A stretch of 64,000 nucleotides of DNA from Pseudomonadota bacterium. GTDB taxonomy: Bacteria; Desulfobacterota; Desulfarculia; Desulfarculales; Desulfarculaceae. Positions 46,874 through 55,923 of the stretch are shown here, one piece after another; position 1 is the first letter of the stretch, and every line of letters begins with the position of its first letter. Under the pieces are notes generated by a model, which ran no database searches, was not told where the DNA came from, and saw only the letters and a program-made list of their open reading frames with translations. The position numbers and the translations under genes were made by a program. The DNA is taken from assembly GCA_018902755.1 (NCBI GenBank), contig JAHIQI010000035.1, positions 1 through 64,000 on the forward strand, read 5' to 3'.

Positions 46874-47269
46874 ATGAGCAAGAGCAAGACCGTAACCGCC
46901 GACAACGCCCCCGCCGCGGTGGGCCCCTACAGCCACGCCTGCTGGGCCGGCGACCTGCTGTTCGTATCGGGTCAGTTGGGGCTGGACCCGGCCACCGGGG
47001 CCATGGCCGAGGGCGGGGTTGAGGCCCAGGCCAAGCAGGCCATGAACAACTTCGCGGCGGTGCTGAAGGCGGCGGGCCTGGACTGGAGCCAGGTGGTCAA
47101 GACCACCATCTTCCTGCAGGACATGGCCGACTTCCCCACGGTGAACCAGATCTACGCCGGGTATTTTTCGGCCGAGGACGGCTACCCCGCCCGGGCCTGC
47201 GTGCAGGTGGCCAAGCTACCCCTGGGCGGACTGGTGGAGGTGGAGGGCGTGGTCAACGCCGCTCGCTAG
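46874..47269 (+). CDS. ridA: RidA family protein (enamine/imine deaminase)
   Basis: A 131-residue YjgF/YER057c/UK114-family protein. The start APAAVGPYSHACWAGDLLFV and the C-terminal segment YPARACVQVAKLPLGGLVEV contain the conserved arginine (in PARACVQV) that holds the substrate carboxylate. RidA hydrolyses reactive 2-aminoacrylate and other enamines. Here it may protect the cell from products of a catabolic step, for example of cysteine breakdown, or deaminate an intermediate. It starts 25 bases after UbiX and is probably in the same transcript. Confidence 0.92.
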   Translation: MSKSKTVTADNAPAAVGPYSHACWAGDLLFVSGQLGLDPATGAMAEGGVEAQAKQAMNNFAAVLKAAGLDWSQVVKTTIFLQDMADFPTVNQIYAGYFSAEDGYPARACVQVAKLPLGGLVEVEGVVNAAR

Positions 47270-47341
47270 GCTGGGGGCAGGGGCCGCCGCAGGGGGACCG
47301 TGGAAAATCAGTGATCGCCATTGCCCGGAAAGGGAGGCAAG

Positions 47342-47959
47342 TTGGACCCTCGAGAAATATTTGAAGATCTCAAACAGCGGGTCATCAGCCTGGATATAGA
47401 GCCGGAAGCCAGCCTGAACCTGAGCGACCTGGCCTCCTACTACGGGGTCAGCCGCACGCCGGTGAAGGAGGCCATCATCTATCTGGAGGCCGAGGACTGG
47501 GTTTACCGCAACGGCAACCACTTCACGGTGAGCCCCCTGACCCTGGACCGCATGCGCGACACCACCGAGATCCGCCTACTCCTGGAGGTGGAGGCCAACG
47601 TGCTGGCCCTGCGGCGCATGACCCCGGCGACTTTGGCCACCCTGGACGGCATCCTGGCGAAGATCTCCAACCTGGACAAGGTCAAGGACAACGAGGAGCT
47701 CTCGCGCCTGGACACCGAGTTCCACCGGGTGCTCTACCAGGCCACGGGCAACAAGCAGCTGGCCGCCCTGCTGGAGCGCATGCTTTCCGGCTACCTGCGC
47801 TTTTGGCGTTCCCGCCCCCACAACATCATGAGCGGCAGCTTTTTCCATCAGGCCAAGGAGATCATCAAGGCCATAAAGGCCAAGGACGAGGCCAAGCTCC
47901 GCGAGCTGAGCGTGGTGCACATAAAACAGTCTTTGAACGCCATCATGGGCATGTATTAG
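47342..47959 (+). CDS. GntR family (FadR-type) regulator
   Basis: A 205-residue regulator. The winged helix-turn-helix is LSDLASYYGVSRTPVKEAII at about residues 30-55. A helical effector domain follows (MRDTTEIRLLLEVEANVLAL, LDTEFHRVLYQATGN) with the histidines that bind a metal in FCD-type proteins. TTG 47342 is chosen because AAGGGAGG lies just before it; a TTG at 47321 lacks a site. It follows the UbiD/UbiX/RidA genes and is the likely controller of this cluster, with an organic acid as ligand. Confidence 0.88.
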   Translation: MDPREIFEDLKQRVISLDIEPEASLNLSDLASYYGVSRTPVKEAIIYLEAEDWVYRNGNHFTVSPLTLDRMRDTTEIRLLLEVEANVLALRRMTPATLATLDGILAKISNLDKVKDNEELSRLDTEFHRVLYQATGNKQLAALLERMLSGYLRFWRSRPHNIMSGSFFHQAKEIIKAIKAKDEAKLRELSVVHIKQSLNAIMGMY

Positions 47960-48319
47960 ACCCACCCAAATGAAACGGAATGCCGGTGGATGGGCATCGG
48001 CGTTCCACGAGACGAATTCATTCCAAGCGTTTCAACCCCTTTGCAGCTTGATCCGATCGTCTTTCCAGGTTATCACACATAACACTCTGATATAATTTAT
48101 AAAAAAAATTGGTCCCCGGCCGGTGGGCGAGGCCGGGCCTTGCCATTTTGGTTCCATTTTACGGAATCTATTCCGCTATGTAGAAAAAACGTGAAGTTTT
48201 TGGTTGACATGGAAAATCCTCTTTTAGTATTTTATATAAAACCATATTCCACAATTTGGAACTACCATGTTTGCAACCCAAATAAGGATTTCCCGGTTTT
48301 GCAAGGGGGGGGACAGTCT
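47960..48319. promoter_or_regulatory. IclR control region: sigma-70 promoter and palindromic operators
   Basis: A 360-bp AT-rich interval. TTGACA at 48204-48209 and TATTTT at 48228-48233 (18-bp spacing) form a likely promoter for the IclR gene. Two dyads flank it: CGGAATCTATTCCG at 48162-48175 upstream and TTCCACAATTTGGAA at 48247-48261 just after the -10 box. Both have GGAA/TTCC-type halves as in several IclR operators, so self-repression is expected. An ORF extension from 48140 into this interval is judged non-coding. Confidence 0.65.
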
Positions 48320-49117
48320 ATGAAATCCCTAGCCAAGGCCCTGTCGGTAATGGATTTGCTGGTCAGCAAAAATGAGGAGATGAGCGTCACCGAAATATCC
48401 AATACCTTGGAGATGCCCAAGGGAACGGTGCACCGCATCCTCTCGTCTTTGGTGAAGTACAAATACGCCCGCCAGGACCTGGAGACCAAAAAGTACGGTT
48501 TGGGTATCCGCTTCTACATGATGCAGTCGCCCCTGGACCGCTTCAAAGCCCTGCGCGCGGTGATGAACCCGCTGATGCGCGAGCTTTACCTCAAGTGCAA
48601 GGAAACCGTGAGCGCGGCTTCCCTGGTGGATGACGAGATCGAGTACATCGAGCGTTTCGAGTCGGAGATGCTGCTCCGGGTCTCCATCCGGGTGGGCACC
48701 CGTTTTCCGGCCCACTGCACCGCCACCGGCAAGGTCCTGCTTTCGGCCCTGTCCGAGGCGGAGCTGACCCAGCTCTACAAGGGCCGGGGCCGTCTGAAAA
48801 AGGGCACCGAAACCTCCATCACTTCCATGCGCGATCTCAAGAAGGCCCTGGATAAGGTGCGCGAGCAGGGCTTTGCCCGCGACAGTGAAGAGACCCTCAT
48901 CGGGGTCAACTGCATGGCCTCGCCCATTTACAACCTCAAGGGCGAGACGGTGGCGGCCATAAGCATCTCCGGCCCCCGGGAGCGCATGACCCCCGAAAAG
49001 GTGGACGAGTTGATGCCCCTGTTGCAGGAGACCACCGCGAAAATTTCTCAGGAGCTGGGAGCGCCCGATATCGCCCCGGCCCGCACCAAGAAATCAGCCC
49101 GCTCGGCCAAGAGCTGA
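48320..49117 (+). CDS. IclR family transcriptional regulator
   Basis: A 265-residue regulator of typical length. The N-terminal winged helix-turn-helix reads VTEISNTLEMPKGTVHRILS, and the effector domain has the SVRVGTRFPAHCTATGKVLLS-like block seen here as IRVGTRFPAHCTATGKVLLS and a final GVNCMASPIYNLKGETVAAI. ATG 48320 follows a G-rich site; the upstream extension is excluded. It probably governs the dehydrogenase/dehydratase/ABC-transporter genes that follow on the same strand. IclR proteins frequently control sugar-acid and aromatic-acid catabolism. Confidence 0.92.
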   Translation: MKSLAKALSVMDLLVSKNEEMSVTEISNTLEMPKGTVHRILSSLVKYKYARQDLETKKYGLGIRFYMMQSPLDRFKALRAVMNPLMRELYLKCKETVSAASLVDDEIEYIERFESEMLLRVSIRVGTRFPAHCTATGKVLLSALSEAELTQLYKGRGRLKKGTETSITSMRDLKKALDKVREQGFARDSEETLIGVNCMASPIYNLKGETVAAISISGPRERMTPEKVDELMPLLQETTAKISQELGAPDIAPARTKKSARSAKS

Positions 49118-49146
49118 GTAGCCAAAAGTCATCCATGGAGGAAATC

Positions 49147-50040
49147 GTGGTTAAGAAAGTCGGATTCGTGGGTTTGGGCATCATGGGATTGCCCATGGCG
49201 GGCAACCTGCTCAAGGTCGGTTACGAACTTTGCGTGTACGACGTAGTGCCCACTGCGGTGGAGCAGGCCGTGGCCCAGGGCGCCACCGCCGCCGCCAGCC
49301 CCAAAGAGGTGGCGCAAAACTCCGAGGTGATCATCACCATGCTACCCAGCGAAGCCATCGCCGAGCAGGTGATCCTGGGCTCCGACGGCCTCGTCGAGGG
49401 CATGGCCCCCGGAGCGGCGGTGGTGGACATGAGCACCATCAGCCCCATCGGCGCCAAGAAGATCGCCGCGGCCCTCAAGGAAAAGGGCCTCAATATGATC
49501 GACGCCCCGGTGAGCGGCGGCGACGTGGGAGCCAAGGAAGCATCCTTGTCCATCATGGCCGGCGGCGACGAGGCCACTTTCCAGAAGGTGCTGCCCCTGC
49601 TGCAGAAGATGGGCAAGAACGTGAACCTGGTGGGCGACAGCGGCGCGGGCCAGGTGTCCAAGGCCTGCAACCAGATCGTGGTGGGCCTGGCCATCGCCGC
49701 GGTGGCCGAGGCCTTGGTTTTCGCCAAGAAAAACGGCGTGGACCCGGCCAAGGTGCGCAACGCCCTGTTGGGCGGCTTCGCCCAGAGCCGGGTGCTGGAA
49801 CTGCACGGCCAGCGTATGCTGGACCGCAACTTCACCCCCGGCGGCAAGGTGCACCTGCACAAGAAGGACACCGAGATCGCGGTGGAGGCGGCCAAGCAGT
49901 TGGGCATCTACCTGCCCTGCAACGCCCTGCTGTCCCAGCTGTGGAACTCGGTGACCGCCATGGGCGGCTCCCAGTGGGACCACTCCTCCATCGTCAAGTG
50001 CCTGGAGATGCTCTCCAACACCGAGGTAACCCCCGGCTAG
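49147..50040 (+). CDS. NAD(P)-dependent beta-hydroxyacid dehydrogenase (3-hydroxyisobutyrate/tartronate semialdehyde reductase type)
   Basis: A 297-residue enzyme of the GarR/MmsB family. The start VGFVGLGIMGLPMAGNLLK is the nucleotide-binding motif. The substrate-binding signature DAPVSGGDVGAKEASLSIMA is clear, and the catalytic lysine is in GAGQVSKACNQIVVG. It interconverts a beta-hydroxyacid and its semialdehyde. GTG 49147 is preferred over ATG 49135 because ATGGAGG at 49135-49141 is itself the ribosome site, five bases upstream. The dehydratase gene follows 40 bp later, consistent with one pathway. Confidence 0.9.
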   Translation: MVKKVGFVGLGIMGLPMAGNLLKVGYELCVYDVVPTAVEQAVAQGATAAASPKEVAQNSEVIITMLPSEAIAEQVILGSDGLVEGMAPGAAVVDMSTISPIGAKKIAAALKEKGLNMIDAPVSGGDVGAKEASLSIMAGGDEATFQKVLPLLQKMGKNVNLVGDSGAGQVSKACNQIVVGLAIAAVAEALVFAKKNGVDPAKVRNALLGGFAQSRVLELHGQRMLDRNFTPGGKVHLHKKDTEIAVEAAKQLGIYLPCNALLSQLWNSVTAMGGSQWDHSSIVKCLEMLSNTEVTPG

Positions 50041-50080
50041 GGCCTCGGCCCGGCTGGGACAGGAACAGGTGGAGCCCCTG

Positions 50081-51814
50081 ATGGGCGCAGGTAACAAGCA
50101 AAAGAGCCGCAAGGCCCGCGAGGACTGGATTCAGATCGACGCCCTGTGCTGCGGCACGGGCTGGGACGAGGATGACCTCGCCGCCCCCCACATCCTTATA
50201 GAGGACGCCTTCGGCGAAAGCCACCCCGGCAGCGTGCATCTGCGCGAGCTGGCCGAGGAGGCCAAGCTGGGGGTGTATCAGAGCGGGGGCAAGCCGGCCA
50301 ACTTCCACGGCACCGACATCTGCGACGGGTGGGCCATGCTGCACGACGGCATGAACTACATCCTGCCCGCCCGCGAGGTGTACTGCGACCTGTTCGAGGC
50401 CCACGGCCGGGTCATCCCCTGGGACGGGGTGCTGGCCATCTCCAGCTGCGACAAGGTGATCCCGGCCCACCTCATGGCCCTGATGCGCCTTGATATCCCC
50501 GGCCTGCACATGCCCGGCGGCAGCAACCGCATGGGCCCGGCCATGAGCCACAGCGTGTTCACCGGCGACGACGCCACCCGCATGCGCCAGGGCCAGGATG
50601 TGGCCAAGAGCATCCGCAACTATAAACTCAGCGGCTGTCCGGGCATGGGCGGCGCGTGCCAGTTCATGGGCACTGCCAGCACCATGCAATGCGTGGCCGA
50701 GGCCCTGGGCATGACTCTGCCAGGGGCCGCGCTTTGCCCGGCCTCCTTGCAGGACATCCGCCGCCTTGCCCGGCAAGCTGGCCACCAGGTCATGCGCCTG
50801 GCCGAGCAGGGCATCAAGCCCTCGGACATCATGACCGAGGCGGCCTTTGCCAACGCCATCAAGGTTCACGCGGCCATTTCCGGCTCCACCAATGCCCTGA
50901 TTCATCTACCGGCCATTGCTCACGAGGGAGGCCGCTTGGTGGAGCCGGAGCTTTTTGACCAGGCCAACCAGAGCGTGCCCCTGCTCATGGACATCCAGCC
51001 TTCGGGTAAATACTTGAGCGAGTTGGCCTGGTACGCCGGAGGCATCCCCCGGGTGCAGTGGAACATCAGGGAAATGCTGGACCTGGATGTCATGACCGTC
51101 ACCGGCAAGACCCTGGGGGAAAACCTGGAGCAACTCTGGAAAGAGGGCTTCTTCGAGCGCGGGGCCGGCTATCTGGCCAACTACAAACTGCGCCCCGAGG
51201 AAGTTATCAAGCCCCTGGAGCAGGCCAAGGGCACTGGTTCCATAGCGGTCTTGAAGGGCAACCTGGCCCCCGAGGGCTCGGTGATCAAGTTCGCGGCCAT
51301 GCCCAAGGACATGCTGGTGCACCAGGGCCCAGCCCAGGTCTTCGACCGCGAGGAAGAGGCTCTGGCCGCCTGCCTGGAAGGGCGCATCAAGCCCGAGTCG
51401 GTGGTGGTGATTCGCTGCGAGGGGCCCCGGGGCAGCGGCATGCCCGAGATGCTGGCCACCACCGAGGCCCTGGTGAGCATTCCCGAGCTCAGCAAGGTGG
51501 CCCTGGTCACCGACGGCCGCTTCAGCGGAGCCACCAGGGGTCCCTGCCTGGGCCACGTCTCCCCCGAAGCGGTGAGGGGCGGCCCCATCGCCCTGGTGGA
51601 AAACGGCGATCTGGTGCGCATCGACATTCCCGGCCGCCGGGTGGACCTGGTGGGTGTCCAGGGAACGCCGGTTTCGCCACAAGAGGCGGAGAGCGTCTTG
51701 GCCCAGCGGCGCGAAACCTGGCAGGCGCCCCAGCGCCAACACCCCAGGGGACTTTTGCGCCGCTACTCCCAAGGGGCGGCCTCCGCCATGCGTGGAGCGT
51801 TTTTGGAGGATTGA
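50081..51814 (+). CDS. IlvD/Edd family dehydratase, sugar-acid type
   Basis: A 577-residue FeS dehydratase. Visible motifs are GTDICDGWAMLHDGMNYILP, AISSCDKVIPAHLMALMRLD, SGCPGMGGACQFMGTASTMQ and the C-terminal DGRFSGATRGPCLGHVSPEA. In the usual IlvD/Edd start the first cluster cysteine lies in a PCN motif; here that place reads SHPGSVHL, as I recall for the YagF/YjhG D-xylonate dehydratase branch. It therefore more likely dehydrates a sugar acid or another 2,3-dihydroxy acid than acting in valine synthesis. ATG 50081 has GGTGGAG six bases upstream. It forms a group with the IclR regulator and the hydroxyacid dehydrogenase, and an ABC transporter follows. Confidence 0.88.
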   Translation: MGAGNKQKSRKAREDWIQIDALCCGTGWDEDDLAAPHILIEDAFGESHPGSVHLRELAEEAKLGVYQSGGKPANFHGTDICDGWAMLHDGMNYILPAREVYCDLFEAHGRVIPWDGVLAISSCDKVIPAHLMALMRLDIPGLHMPGGSNRMGPAMSHSVFTGDDATRMRQGQDVAKSIRNYKLSGCPGMGGACQFMGTASTMQCVAEALGMTLPGAALCPASLQDIRRLARQAGHQVMRLAEQGIKPSDIMTEAAFANAIKVHAAISGSTNALIHLPAIAHEGGRLVEPELFDQANQSVPLLMDIQPSGKYLSELAWYAGGIPRVQWNIREMLDLDVMTVTGKTLGENLEQLWKEGFFERGAGYLANYKLRPEEVIKPLEQAKGTGSIAVLKGNLAPEGSVIKFAAMPKDMLVHQGPAQVFDREEEALAACLEGRIKPESVVVIRCEGPRGSGMPEMLATTEALVSIPELSKVALVTDGRFSGATRGPCLGHVSPEAVRGGPIALVENGDLVRIDIPGRRVDLVGVQGTPVSPQEAESVLAQRRETWQAPQRQHPRGLLRRYSQGAASAMRGAFLED

Positions 51815-51966
51815 TCTGGGCCTGGCGGGCGACACGGGGGGAAGCCGTCGGGAGCCGATTCATGGACGTAGGGCAAATCTTTTGGCCTGGAGCTCGTTTT
51901 AGGCAGCAATGGGTGTAGCGCAAGAGCCTGGCCGCATTTTGTGATGAACCAAGGAGGAGGATTTTG

Positions 51967-53199
51967 ATGAAACGGTTTTTGGTCCTGACGTTGTTGGCCG
52001 GGCTCTGTGCTCTGGCCTTTGCAAGTACGGCCCCTGCGGCTCCGCCCGCGGACGTGGGCTGGGAGTTCCCCCTCTCCGGACCCTACGGCGCTTACGCCGA
52101 GGAAATGAAGCGCGGCGTGGAAATGGCCGTGGACGAGTGGAACGCCAAGGGCGGCGTGCTGGGCAAGCCGGTCAAGGTATTGGTCCGCGACTCCGAGCTG
52201 AAGGCCGACGTGGCCCTTCGGCGCATGAAGGAATACGTGGACAGCGGCATCAACATCATCGGCGGCAACCTGTCCGGCGGCATCTCCATGGTTATCAACC
52301 AGTGGGCCAACAAGAACAAGGTCCTGTACATGTCCACCTGCCACAACAGCTTGGGGCAGGGCAAGGACTGGGGTTACTACGGCTTCACCACCGGCATCAA
52401 GTCCTACATGACCGGCGCGGCCCTGGCCGACTTTGCCTTTGAGAAGCTGGGCAAAAAGTGGATGGTCATCGCGGCCGACTACCGTTGGGGTCACGACCAA
52501 GTGGCGGCCTTCCTGTACAAGAGCAAGCAGGTCGGCGGCGAGTTCCTGGGCGCCATCTACACCCCCATCGGCACCCGCGACTTCTCGGCCTACGTTCCTC
52601 AGATCCTGGCCAAGAAGCCCGACTTCCTGGTGCTGTCCGTGTTCGGTTCCGACCTGGTCTCGGCCATCAAGCAGTTCGGCGAGTTGGGCCTGAGCCAGCG
52701 CGTCAAGCTGGCCCTGCCCAAGACCGCCATGCCCATCATGAAGGAGTGCGGCGCCTCTTATAACGAGAACGTCTACGGCGCGGCCACCTGGTACTGGACC
52801 CTGTACAAGAAGTACCCCAACGCCAAGCCCTTTGTGGACTCCTACACCAAGAAGTTCGGCCGTCCCCCGGACGCCGACGCCGACAGCGGCTACGTGGGCG
52901 CCTACACCCTGTTCATGGCCATGGAAAAGGCCGGCACCCGCACCGACGTGGCCAAGATCATCCCTGCTCTGGAGGGCCTGAAATGGAACCTGAACCACGG
53001 CCCCGAGGAGTTCCGCAAGTGTGACCACGTGCGCACCCAGACCGTGGTCATCCTTCAGGGCCTGGGCACCAAGGCCAAGGGTTGGGACCAGGCCAAGGTC
53101 ATCGCCGAAGTTCCCCCCAGCAAGACCATGCTGCCTTGCGACGTGGACCGCGCCGATACCGTATACGGACCCATCCGCGACCACTTGCCCGGCAAGTAA
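51967..53199 (+). CDS. ABC transporter substrate-binding protein, branched-chain amino acid (LivJ/LivK) type
   Basis: A 410-residue periplasmic receptor with a signal peptide (VLTLLAGLCALAFASTAPAA). The Leu/Ile/Val-binding fold is suggested by FPLSGPYGAYAEEMKRGVEM, NAKGGVLGKPVKVLVRDSEL and GGNLSGGISMVINQWANKNK. This family also binds aromatic acids, amides and other small acids. AAGGAGGAGG precedes ATG 51967. The remaining four transporter genes follow directly, so the set is complete. A strong hairpin separates it from the permeases. Confidence 0.93.
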   Translation: MKRFLVLTLLAGLCALAFASTAPAAPPADVGWEFPLSGPYGAYAEEMKRGVEMAVDEWNAKGGVLGKPVKVLVRDSELKADVALRRMKEYVDSGINIIGGNLSGGISMVINQWANKNKVLYMSTCHNSLGQGKDWGYYGFTTGIKSYMTGAALADFAFEKLGKKWMVIAADYRWGHDQVAAFLYKSKQVGGEFLGAIYTPIGTRDFSAYVPQILAKKPDFLVLSVFGSDLVSAIKQFGELGLSQRVKLALPKTAMPIMKECGASYNENVYGAATWYWTLYKKYPNAKPFVDSYTKKFGRPPDADADSGYVGAYTLFMAMEKAGTRTDVAKIIPALEGLKWNLNHGPEEFRKCDHVRTQTVVILQGLGTKAKGWDQAKVIAEVPPSKTMLPCDVDRADTVYGPIRDHLPGK

Positions 53200-53216
53200 A
53201 AACCCGACAGACGGCT

Positions 53217-53240
53217 GCGGCGGCCTCCTCTGGCCGCCGC
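53217..53240 (+). other. Strong hairpin between ABC receptor and permease genes
   Basis: GCGGCGGCC (53217-53225) pairs with GGCCGCCGC (53232-53240) around TCCTCT. No T-run follows. Its position after the receptor gene matches the hairpins after both TRAP receptors in this window. Confidence 0.65.
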
Positions 53241-53265
53241 GGCCTACTTCGAAAAAGAGGGCGTG

Positions 53266-54144
53266 ATGGAACTAAGTTGGGAAATCATCCTAATGCAAGT
53301 GATCATGGGGTTGGCCCTGGGCGCTATTTACGTCCTGTTGGCCAGCGGACTGTCCATCATCTTCGGATTGTTGGACGTTCTCAACTTCGCCCATGGCACC
53401 TTCTATATGTTGGGCGCCTATGCGATGTTCACGGCCATCTCCTTGTGCGGGAATTTTTGGGTGGGTTTGGTCGCGGCGGTTGTCATCGTTTCGCTGATCG
53501 GGGGCCTGTTTGAAATAACCCTGCTCAAACGGCTATACGGCACCGACCAGATCTACCCCTTGCTCTTGTGTTTTGGGCTGGGCATCTTCATCCCCGACAT
53601 CATCAAGATGGCTTTTGGACTTATCGGCAAGGTGGTGGACTATCCCGCCATGCTGCAGGGCGCCACCTTCGTGGGCAACCTGATCCTGCCCAAGTACCGC
53701 ATCTTCCTGGTGGTGCTGATGGCGTTGGTTCTGCTGGCCCTGTACGTGTTCATGAAAAAGACCAGCATCGGCATGATTATCCGGGCCGCCACCCGCGACC
53801 GGCTCATGGTCAACTGCCTGGGCATCAACGTGTCCCGGGTGTGGACCGTGGGATTCATGCTGGGCATCGGCCTGGCCGCCCTGGCCGGCGCGGTGGCCGC
53901 CCCCATGGTGCAGACCATCCCCAACATGGGCGACGAGATGACCGTGGAGGCCTTCGTGGTGGTGGTGATCGGCGGGCTGGGCAGCCTGGGCGGCGCCGCC
54001 TTGGGCGGCTTGATCTTGGGCCAGGTGGTGAGCTTCGTATCCCTGCTGGCCCCCGACTGGTCCAACGTATCCATTTTTCTGACCATGGCCTTGATCCTGG
54101 TGCTGCGGCCCAGGGGGCTCTTTGGCGAAGAAGGCCGGGATTAG
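53266..54144 (+). CDS. livH: ABC transporter permease LivH type
   Basis: A 292-residue permease with about eight helices. The start has VIMGLALGAIYVLLASGLSI and FGLLDVLNFAHGTFYMLGAY, which is near-diagnostic for LivH, and the cytoplasmic coupling segment is AATRDRLMVNCLGINVSRVW. GGLGSLGGAALGGLILGQVV closes the protein. Together with LivM it forms the membrane pore fed by the receptor upstream. Confidence 0.95.
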   Translation: MELSWEIILMQVIMGLALGAIYVLLASGLSIIFGLLDVLNFAHGTFYMLGAYAMFTAISLCGNFWVGLVAAVVIVSLIGGLFEITLLKRLYGTDQIYPLLLCFGLGIFIPDIIKMAFGLIGKVVDYPAMLQGATFVGNLILPKYRIFLVVLMALVLLALYVFMKKTSIGMIIRAATRDRLMVNCLGINVSRVWTVGFMLGIGLAALAGAVAAPMVQTIPNMGDEMTVEAFVVVVIGGLGSLGGAALGGLILGQVVSFVSLLAPDWSNVSIFLTMALILVLRPRGLFGEEGRD

Positions 54145-54148
54145 ACCA

Positions 54149-55150
54149 ATGAGCGCAAAACAAAAAACTCAAGAGACAACGTCCTACAAGCCGTACAGCT
54201 GGCAAGCCATTTTAGAATTCCGGGCCATGTGGGTAGTGTTGGCCCTGGGGTTGGTGCTGCCGTTCGTGATTTCCAAACCCCTGGCCACGGAGATAATGGT
54301 TTACGCCCTGTTCGCCCTGGCCTTCAACCTACTGCTGGGCCACACCGGCATAATCTCTTTTGGCCACGCCGGATACCTGGGAGCGGGCGCCTATGCCGGG
54401 GCCATGGTGGTGTACTACGGAGGCGTGGGAGTTTGGGTGTCTTTGTTGGCGGCCATGGCCGGCGGCACTCTGGTAGCGGTATTGATCGGTTTACTGGCGG
54501 TCAAGCGCAAGGGGGCCTACTTCGCCATGATCTCCCTGGCCATCGCCCAGATGCTTTATTTTCTGGCCCTGTCGCCGTTTAAGCGGTGGACCGACGGCGA
54601 GGACAGCTTGAAGCTTCCGCCCCTTTCGGTGGACTTCCCTTTCCATATCGATCTTTCGGACCAACTCAGTCTTTACTACTTCGTTTTCGTCATCGTGGCC
54701 CTGGCGGTGCTGGCCCAATGGCGCATCCTCAGCTCTCCCTTTGGCCATGCCCTTAAGGGGATCAGGGAGAACGAGGACCGCATCAGGGCCTGCGGGTTCG
54801 ACATCACCCGCATCAAGTTTCTTTCGATTATTTATTCGGGGCTTTTCTCGGGTTTGGCCGGCGGCCTGCTGGCCATCTACCTGGGCGCGGCCTCAATCAC
54901 CATCCTCTTCTGGATGACCTCGGGTATCGTGGTGATGCAGACCGTGCTGGGCGGCACCCACACTTTCATGGGACCCTTCATCGGCACGGCGGTGTTCTTG
55001 TACCTTCGCAACAACATCAGCAACTACACCGACCGCTGGGAAATGTGGGTAGGGGCCATGTTCATGGCCTTGATACTGTTGTTTCCCGAAGGCATCTGGG
55101 GAACCATCGTGCAGAAGATCGGCGAACGTCGCCGCCCTTCGGCGTCTTGA
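54149..55150 (+). CDS. livM: ABC transporter permease LivM type
   Basis: A 333-residue permease. LivM features are FALAFNLLLGHTGIISFGHA, the coupling helix GIRENEDRIRACGFDITRIK and the closing GGTHTFMGPFIGTAVFLYLR. ATG 54149 lies four bases after the LivH stop, so translation is probably coupled; an in-frame start at 54122 would overlap LivH. Confidence 0.95.
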   Translation: MSAKQKTQETTSYKPYSWQAILEFRAMWVVLALGLVLPFVISKPLATEIMVYALFALAFNLLLGHTGIISFGHAGYLGAGAYAGAMVVYYGGVGVWVSLLAAMAGGTLVAVLIGLLAVKRKGAYFAMISLAIAQMLYFLALSPFKRWTDGEDSLKLPPLSVDFPFHIDLSDQLSLYYFVFVIVALAVLAQWRILSSPFGHALKGIRENEDRIRACGFDITRIKFLSIIYSGLFSGLAGGLLAIYLGAASITILFWMTSGIVVMQTVLGGTHTFMGPFIGTAVFLYLRNNISNYTDRWEMWVGAMFMALILLFPEGIWGTIVQKIGERRRPSAS

Positions 55151-55164
55151 GATAGAGGCCTGTC

Positions 55165-55923
55165 ATGCTTTTACAAACCAAAGGCATATGTAAACATTTC
55201 GGCGGCCTGAAGGCGGTGGACCAGGTGGACTTCTCCATAGAACAGGGGAAGCTCAAGTCCATCATCGGGCCCAACGGCGCGGGTAAGACCACCTTCTTCA
55301 ACCTGGTGTCAGGCCTGTACAAGCCCACCCACGGCCAGGTGACTTTCCAGGGCAAGGACGTTTCCCACGCCTCCATGAACGAGCGATCCCAGCTGGGGAT
55401 CACCAAGACCTACCAGATCACCAGCATCTTCCCGCGCCTGAGCGTGTTCGAGAACGTGCGCCTGGCGGCCCAGTCGCGGGTGAGCATGTTCAACTCCTGG
55501 CGCAAGGCCTACAGCTACTCGGCCATCAACAATCGCACCATGGAGATACTGGAGCACGTGGGGCTGGCCGATCAGCAGGGCCGCACCGCCTCGGAGCTGA
55601 GCCATGGGGAAAAACGCTACCTGGAGATAGGCATCGCCCTGGCCACCGAGCCCACCATCCTGCTCCTGGACGAGCCCACCGCGGGCATGAGCCCGGCGGA
55701 GACCGTGGAAGCCACCCATCTGATCCGCAAGCTGTCCAACGAGTTGAAGCTGACCATCATCCTCATTGAGCACGACATCAGCGTGGTCATGGGCATATCC
55801 GACGAGGTGATGGTGTTGCACGAGGGCAAGAAGCTGGCCGAGGACACGCCGGAAAAGATCAGCGCCAACGAGACGGTGCAAAACGTCTATTTGGGAAAAG
55901 GGGCCGAGCCGTGCTCAAGGTAG
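55165..55923 (+). CDS. livG: ABC transporter ATP-binding protein LivG type
   Basis: A 252-residue ATPase. Walker A is GPNGAGKTTF, the ABC signature is written LSHGEKRYLEIGIAL in place of LSGGQ, and Walker B is ILLLDEPTAGMSP, where TAGM/L is usual for LivG. The H-loop is IEHDISVVM. It powers the LivHM pore. The last 13 bases overlap the LivF gene. Confidence 0.95.
   Translation: MLLQTKGICKHFGGLKAVDQVDFSIEQGKLKSIIGPNGAGKTTFFNLVSGLYKPTHGQVTFQGKDVSHASMNERSQLGITKTYQITSIFPRLSVFENVRLAAQSRVSMFNSWRKAYSYSAINNRTMEILEHVGLADQQGRTASELSHGEKRYLEIGIALATEPTILLLDEPTAGMSPAETVEATHLIRKLSNELKLTIILIEHDISVVMGISDEVMVLHEGKKLAEDTPEKISANETVQNVYLGKGAEPCSR

Noticed and set aside
48140..48319. Longer N-terminus for the IclR protein
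   Set aside because: It would cross the promoter and operators; the ATG at 48320 gives the normal IclR length.
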